The position numbers and the translations under genes were made by a program. From Brachionus koreanus (lineage: Eukaryota > Rotifera > Eurotatoria > Ploima > Brachionidae), in assembly GCA_016987375.1 (NCBI GenBank), contig PJRA01000524.1, positions 1,076,819 to 1,098,915 of the forward strand: 22,097 nucleotides of DNA, given 5' to 3'. Under the pieces are notes generated by a model that was not told where the DNA came from, did not search any database, and saw nothing but the letters and a program-made list of their open reading frames with translations. Of the stretch, positions 10,901 through 16,900 are shown piece by piece (the first letter of the stretch is position 1; each line of letters starts with the position of its first letter).

Positions 10901-13900
10901 CCAGTATATTTAATTTAATCTAATACAAGCGAGCATTAAATATTTGTAAAATAGCTCAGATTAAATTTTCTATATTTCTTCCTTTACTTAGAAAAGGTGT
11001 TTTTCCTGTTTAAACTATTTTCTATTTTAGATATTTTTTTGTCATTTTATTTACATTTAACAAGATATAAACTATTGATTTTTGTGTCCACCATTTGTTT
11101 TCTTATTTTGTTCTATTCGATAAACTGCAAAAATTGATTTAATCAAAAGCATAGCGAACGGCGTAGGCGCAAACGTAGCCTCGGCCAATCCAAGACAAAA
11201 CAAGCACAACACAAGCTCGAACAGCAGCTCTGGCTCGAGCCACAACACGAGCTTGAACAACGATGTTATGATGAATCAACAGCAAACGAGCAGCAGCAAT
11301 TACATGTTCAATGGAAACGGCACAACCAGCAGTGCCGGCAGCTCGAGCAGCTACGAAGCAAACGAGACCGCCAACCACGGTCTTTACAACCCGCAGATCC
11401 AAGGGCTTAACTCGAAAATGTCCAATCTGAGCATGGCCAGCATCAACAGTTCCAATACCAATTTTATGATGAGCATTTTGCTAAACAATGTCGAGGACTC
11501 GGCGTTCAGCGATCTGGGCAAAGATGAACTAAATCTTCTAATGAACGAAGCAATTGTAAAAATTTTAATTTAAAAAAAAAAATTTTTTTTTATATTTTTT
11601 TTTAATTAAATTCAGAGTCACATGGACTTGCCGCCAGACAAGTTGAAAATTGTGAAAATGTTGCCGGATGAGAAAAAAATCCAAGTATTACGCAGTCTTA
11701 GATTCGTCAACGAAAAACAACCGCCGGACTATTACATCCAAGCATTGAAGACTTACATAGACGTGATTAACAATCAAAAGTCGCATCGTAGATCCAAAAC
11801 AACTATTTTGGAGACGTCAACCGAGCTGATCAAAAATCTTGAAGTTTCACTTAGGACAAATCGAATAGATTGGGTGCACAAATTTTTGGACCCGCCACTA
11901 AACGGTCTCGATGTTCTAATCGAATACTTGCAATCGACACTCAATTTTATGAGAGAGTGCGAGCGTTTTAGCTTGGAAACTCTTAGCGAAAATATGTCCG
12001 GTAATCAGACACTAAGCTCGAATATTCTAAGTTCTTATTCGAGCTCGGCTTTGACTACCAATAGAATGAATACCAATGTGTCAAATCGTTCCATTTTGAA
12101 TGGAATTGTAAATGGCCATAATGGCTCCATATCCACGCTGACTCGAGCCCCCACTTCGCTCGGCTCGATCGCATCGCTTGAGCGAAGACACTCGCGCCTC
12201 CAGAAAGACACTAGGAAAAGAATGAATAGGGTCAAGATTGGCGAAGCCGCTGATGATATTCACGAGTGTGTTAGATGTCTTAGGGCCATTATGAATCATC
12301 AAGTAAGAAAAAAATTTTTTTTTTTTTTTTTTTTTTTCAATTTTTGTGTTAATAAAATTCAATTTGATTAGTAAAAGTTCGAAAATGTTTTAAATTATTT
12401 TTTTTTTTTCAAAGTGAAAGGTAAAATTAAATATTTATCAAAAAGTAAAGTAGTAAATGAACTTGTATGAAATTTATATTTGATCTAATTTAGTTTATCA
12501 TATAGACTAGCCAGTTCCGGTTATTTTTTATTCAATTAAGTAGATTGATATTTGTTTCAAACTCAATTTCCTGAACTGTTCTTATATTTACAAATTCACA
12601 ATTAGGGTGTCTAGCATTTGTTTGCTCAAACTGAATTCATTTATTTATTTTATTTTTTTTTACGTTTTAAAACTGACTTGGGAGGATTAAATAATGGTAG
12701 TTAGACTTTTGTTATACACAAAGTAAATCTAAGCTTTTCTCAAATTCACTCATTTTAAAATGAATAAATTGACTTTAGTTCGAATAGAACTGGCCGCAAA
12801 ATTTAAATTAAACTAAGATATCATTAAAAAATAATTAATAATTGTCATACTAATTTAAGTCAAGAATTAAAAGAGGATTTAATCAATGAGGGGGGCTTAT
12901 TTTCATTAGGACCACATTCCCTAGTTCGACATTGCAGCATCATAAATCGAAACATAGTTTTGGCCAATGCATTTAAAACTCAATATCTTTAACAATGTTT
13001 GAAACTTTAGCTTGGAGAATGCGGTTTAATAGGATGCTTTAAAATGGACGAAATGATGTTTTATGCATTCGCCATAGCTGTGTTTTGATTTATGATGCTG
13101 CAATATTGAACAAGGGAATGCGGTACTAATTAAAATAAGCCCTCCTCTCCCATTAATTAAAGACAATATTCGGGGACACTTGTTTACTAGGGTAGTTTAG
13201 AGATTTCCAGGCTAAAATGAAATTTATTATCAAATTTAAAACATTATCTTCACAATTTACTATTACGAGAAAGTTGTCTAGTATTTTTTCTAATATTCTT
13301 AAGTTAATGCACACACTAATCTTCTGAATTGAAAGTTTTTCTGAAAGAATCATCAAAAAAATTGAAAATTGAAAATCTATTTGTTTTCATTAAAGCTTTT
13401 AATTTAGTTATGTTATAAAATATAGAAAAATAAAACTTATGATTGCTACTTGTTTAAGTATTGAAATCGTTTTTTTTTTCCTGACATTAAAATCTAAATA
13501 TCACATTAAATGGGCAAAAATAATTTTTTTTTTCAAAAAAATTATTTTTTAGATTTATAAGCCTGCATCAGGTTCAAAAATTTTACAATTTTTTTTTAAT
13601 TTTTTTGAAGCGACTGCTTCAGCTCAAAAGGGCTCAACTTAGTCACAGTTCAAGATGTTGTTCTATTTACCACTACTACTGTTACTCCTATTTCATAAAA
13701 TGACTTCAATGAATTCCTGCAACTAATAACCAGAATAAAAGTAGATTTTCATTTTCTAATTATTGTAAATCAAAAGTTGTTCTTTTATATGGGCAAAGAA
13801 TAGAACTGAGAGGAAAAACTTGAGCACAAGAAGCATCCATAAGTTCTAAATAATTTGACCAGTGTTAAATTAACCATTATTTAAATTTGAGTATTAAATA

Positions 13901-16900
13901 GAATAATTTTTTCAGACAAAAAAAAAAAAATATTTTTGCACATTTAATGAGACGATTTTTGGGTTTTCAACCCCGGTATTGTAAACTAAAGATTGTGGCC
14001 ATTTGAAAAATTCCTGTTAAGAATAGTCCCTGTTCTTTTCAATGGATAAATGCAGTTTAGTTCTTATGATGTGTGCTTCATGTAAGATTATTGACACAAT
14101 TGTCTTATCCCGAAAAACTTTTAAGGTTTCAATAGATTACCACATGGTTCATCTTTTCTGAAATAGTCTCAAAAGAGCTACCCGTTTTAAAAAATTTTTA
14201 ACTCAAAAAATAAATAGGACTTTTATTTACATTCACTAATAAATTTGATTAAATTTATTTTAAAAAAAATACCATGAAGACGATCTTAATAGGATTCGGG
14301 TTAATATTTTTTTATTAAAAATTTTAAATAAACCAAAATTACAAAAAATACACCATTTTTATTAAGTTATTTTTTACTAAAATTATTTGGATTTTAAAGA
14401 AAACTAATTTTCTTCACTCTCCAAAAAAAAGTCTTAAACAATGATTGATGTGTCTTTTATATTGTTTTTTAATTTAGGACAGAAAAAATAAAGAAAATTT
14501 AAAATTAATATCTTAGTCTTTTTTCTTTTGTCTAAATTAAAAAATAAACAAATTTTTTATTAAGTATGGTTTTCACATGATAATTGGACACAAAGAAGCC
14601 ATTAATTCAATAGCTCTGAGTCTTAAGCACAAAGAGTACAGAACCAAGTCGCTAGTATTGGAGCTACTGGCCGCTGTTTGTCTTGTTGACGGCGGACACA
14701 GCATTGTTCTAAGAGCTTTCGACAATTTCAAAGACGTATACAAAGAAATGTACCGGTTCGAAACACTAATGAACTATTTCAGACGCGATTCGAACGATGC
14801 CGACTTCAACATAGACTTTATGGTAGCTTGTATGCAATTTATAAACATAATTGTCCATTCGACACAGAACATGAACTTTCGAGTGCATCTTCAGTACGAA
14901 TTTACCCAGTTGGGCCTCGATGACTACCTAGAAAACAAGCTTAGATACAACGAGAGCGATCGATTGCAAGTGCAGATCCAGGCTTATTTGGACAATCAAT
15001 TCGATGTACAGCAATTGCTCGAGGACGCCGAAGCTAAGGCCGAGGCAGTGACTGAAATCGAAAAGCTCAAAGACGAGCTCTCTATTGAAAAAGAAAAATA
15101 CAACAAGTCGCAAGACGATGCTCTGAATAAAATAAGCGAATTACAGAACGAGCTGTCAATGACCAAACAACAACTGGATTTGATTAACAAAGAAAAAGAG
15201 GACATGAACATTACCATTAGCACTTTGAAACGAAATCAACTAGCACAGCTTCAAAAGCAACATCAGGAATTTATGAATAGTTGTAATAAAACATTCGATT
15301 CTAGCATTGATTCGCCTTCACCACAATTGCCTCCTCCAGCGATGCCACCGCCACCTCCACCTCCACTGCTTTTGTCTACTCCCGGCGCGGCGCCTCCACC
15401 GCCGCCTCCGCCTCCTCCACTACCACTCTTAGGCTCTCACAAAAGTCCCATACCACCGGCACCTGGCATGGCCGAACCACCCATTCCAAGTAATTTTTTC
15501 AAAGATGAAGAAAAATATTTTTTTTTTCAAATTTTTTTTAAACTTTTAATTAGCAATGACCATCAAGCGAAAAATTGAAACTAAATATCGTTTGCCAAAT
15601 TTGAATTGGATTGCACTTAAACCACAACAAGTCAAAGGCACAATTTTTTGCGAGCTTGATGACGAAAAGCTGCTTAAAGTAATCGATTTCGAAACATTTG
15701 AGGAGTTGTTCAAAACTGGTCCATCGGCTAATTCTAAATTGTCAAATTCTAAAGTTGAGTCGCCCAATGCAGTCAAAAAGCTTATCAAGAAAAATGAGAA
15801 TCTAACTATTTTAGAAGCCCAGCGACAAAGAAATTTAGCCATATCCAGAAGAAAAATTGAAATGAGCATTGTTCAAATCACAAAAGCTATCAATAAGTAA
15901 TTTATAATTTGTTTGTTTTATTTTAGAATTAAAAATATTTTTTTCTTTAGCCTTGATTTAAATAGTTTGCCAATTGATCAAGTCGAAATACTCCAACACT
16001 TTATTCCCACTGATATTGAGGTATTTTTTTCTCAGGCCTTTTTTTAAATTGACTTTTTATGAAAAAAATGTGAAATTAAAACTTAAATATTTGGCTTAAA
16101 AGTTAACTTAAATAAAAACCCTTCGTCAAGATACAATCGACAGTAGTTAGTGTTTAAATTCGATATTCTTCAAATCTCTCAGAACGAAATTTAAGAATAT
16201 TTTTGTAAATTATTATTTAAAAAAAAAATCCTCAACCACTAATTGTATGAACATTTTAGTTTCTACTAGAATTAAGGTAAATTAGTCTGAAAAATTTTTT
16301 GTTTCTTATTTTTTTTTTGAAGATAAAAAAAATTTTTACAATATCTTGTGTCAACTTGTTCATCAATCTTTGACAATCCTGTTAGTTGAAAAATTAAAAA
16401 TTCAAGAAAATTTTTTTTTTTAATTTCATTCATTTGGATGAAATTACCATATTAGTGAATGATTTATTTTATTAAAACATATAAGTTGTAGATGACAAGT
16501 CTTGTCGCAAGTATAATCAATGAATAATAAATGGATGTAAATTCTGCAGTCATTTTTAGAAGGTGAACGAGATTCAAAAAGTCAAATGAGTTCAGTTCAG
16601 CAAATCTGAGAACAAGAATTGTTCACCATTTGTGTGAACAAACGTTCTCAGAAAACACAGGACCTCTGGAGTTGAAATTTCTGACTAAAATTTATGATTT
16701 GAGGCACCAGTTGCAAATTCAGACACCTTTGATTCAATTGTTTTTTTAGGATTTTTAGGATCAGGAAATTATCTTTTTAGGATCAGTTAATTGATTATTT
16801 TGATATTTTAAATTAAACATAAATTTTTCAATTTATTTTTATTTAATATTCTAGTGGGAAAAAAAGATTATTTTTATAGATCATTGATTTAAAATTATAT

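Larger units (their letters stand above)
4902..11149 (+). other. FMNL intron 1 (6.2 kb)
   Basis: Bounded by GTAAGT and AAAAG, phase 2. Besides the three reverse transcriptase remnants and the coding-like segment at 9965-10079, I see only A+T-rich sequence with homopolymer runs, a TTG microsatellite and a short AG run. No sense-strand exon with FMNL similarity is visible. A further alternative 5' exon could be hidden here but I cannot point to one. Confidence 0.7.

Noticed and set aside
11072..11402. Two minus-strand ORFs antisense to exon 2
   Set aside because: Shadows of the G+C-rich, repetitive FMNL exon on the other strand; Ala/Val/Arg-rich without motifs.
12035..12362. Minus-strand ORFs antisense to exon 3
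   Set aside because: Shadows of the FMNL coding strand; one includes poly-Lys from the intron T-tract.
13153..13356. 67-codon minus-strand ORF in intron 3
   Set aside because: Ile/Leu/Asn-rich, starts inside the foldback element, no splice context or known motif.
13930..14200. Less A+T-rich patch in intron 3 as a hidden exon or transposase piece
   Set aside because: All frames contain several stops and the FMNL frame already passes directly from exon 3 to exon 4 without missing conserved residues.
14928..15223. Minus-strand ORFs antisense to the coiled-coil region
   Set aside because: Hydrophobic or Ser-rich shadows of the Glu/Lys-rich coiled coil.
15546..15869. 107-codon minus-strand ORF
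   Set aside because: Antisense of FH2 exon 5, which has unmistakable family similarity on the plus strand.
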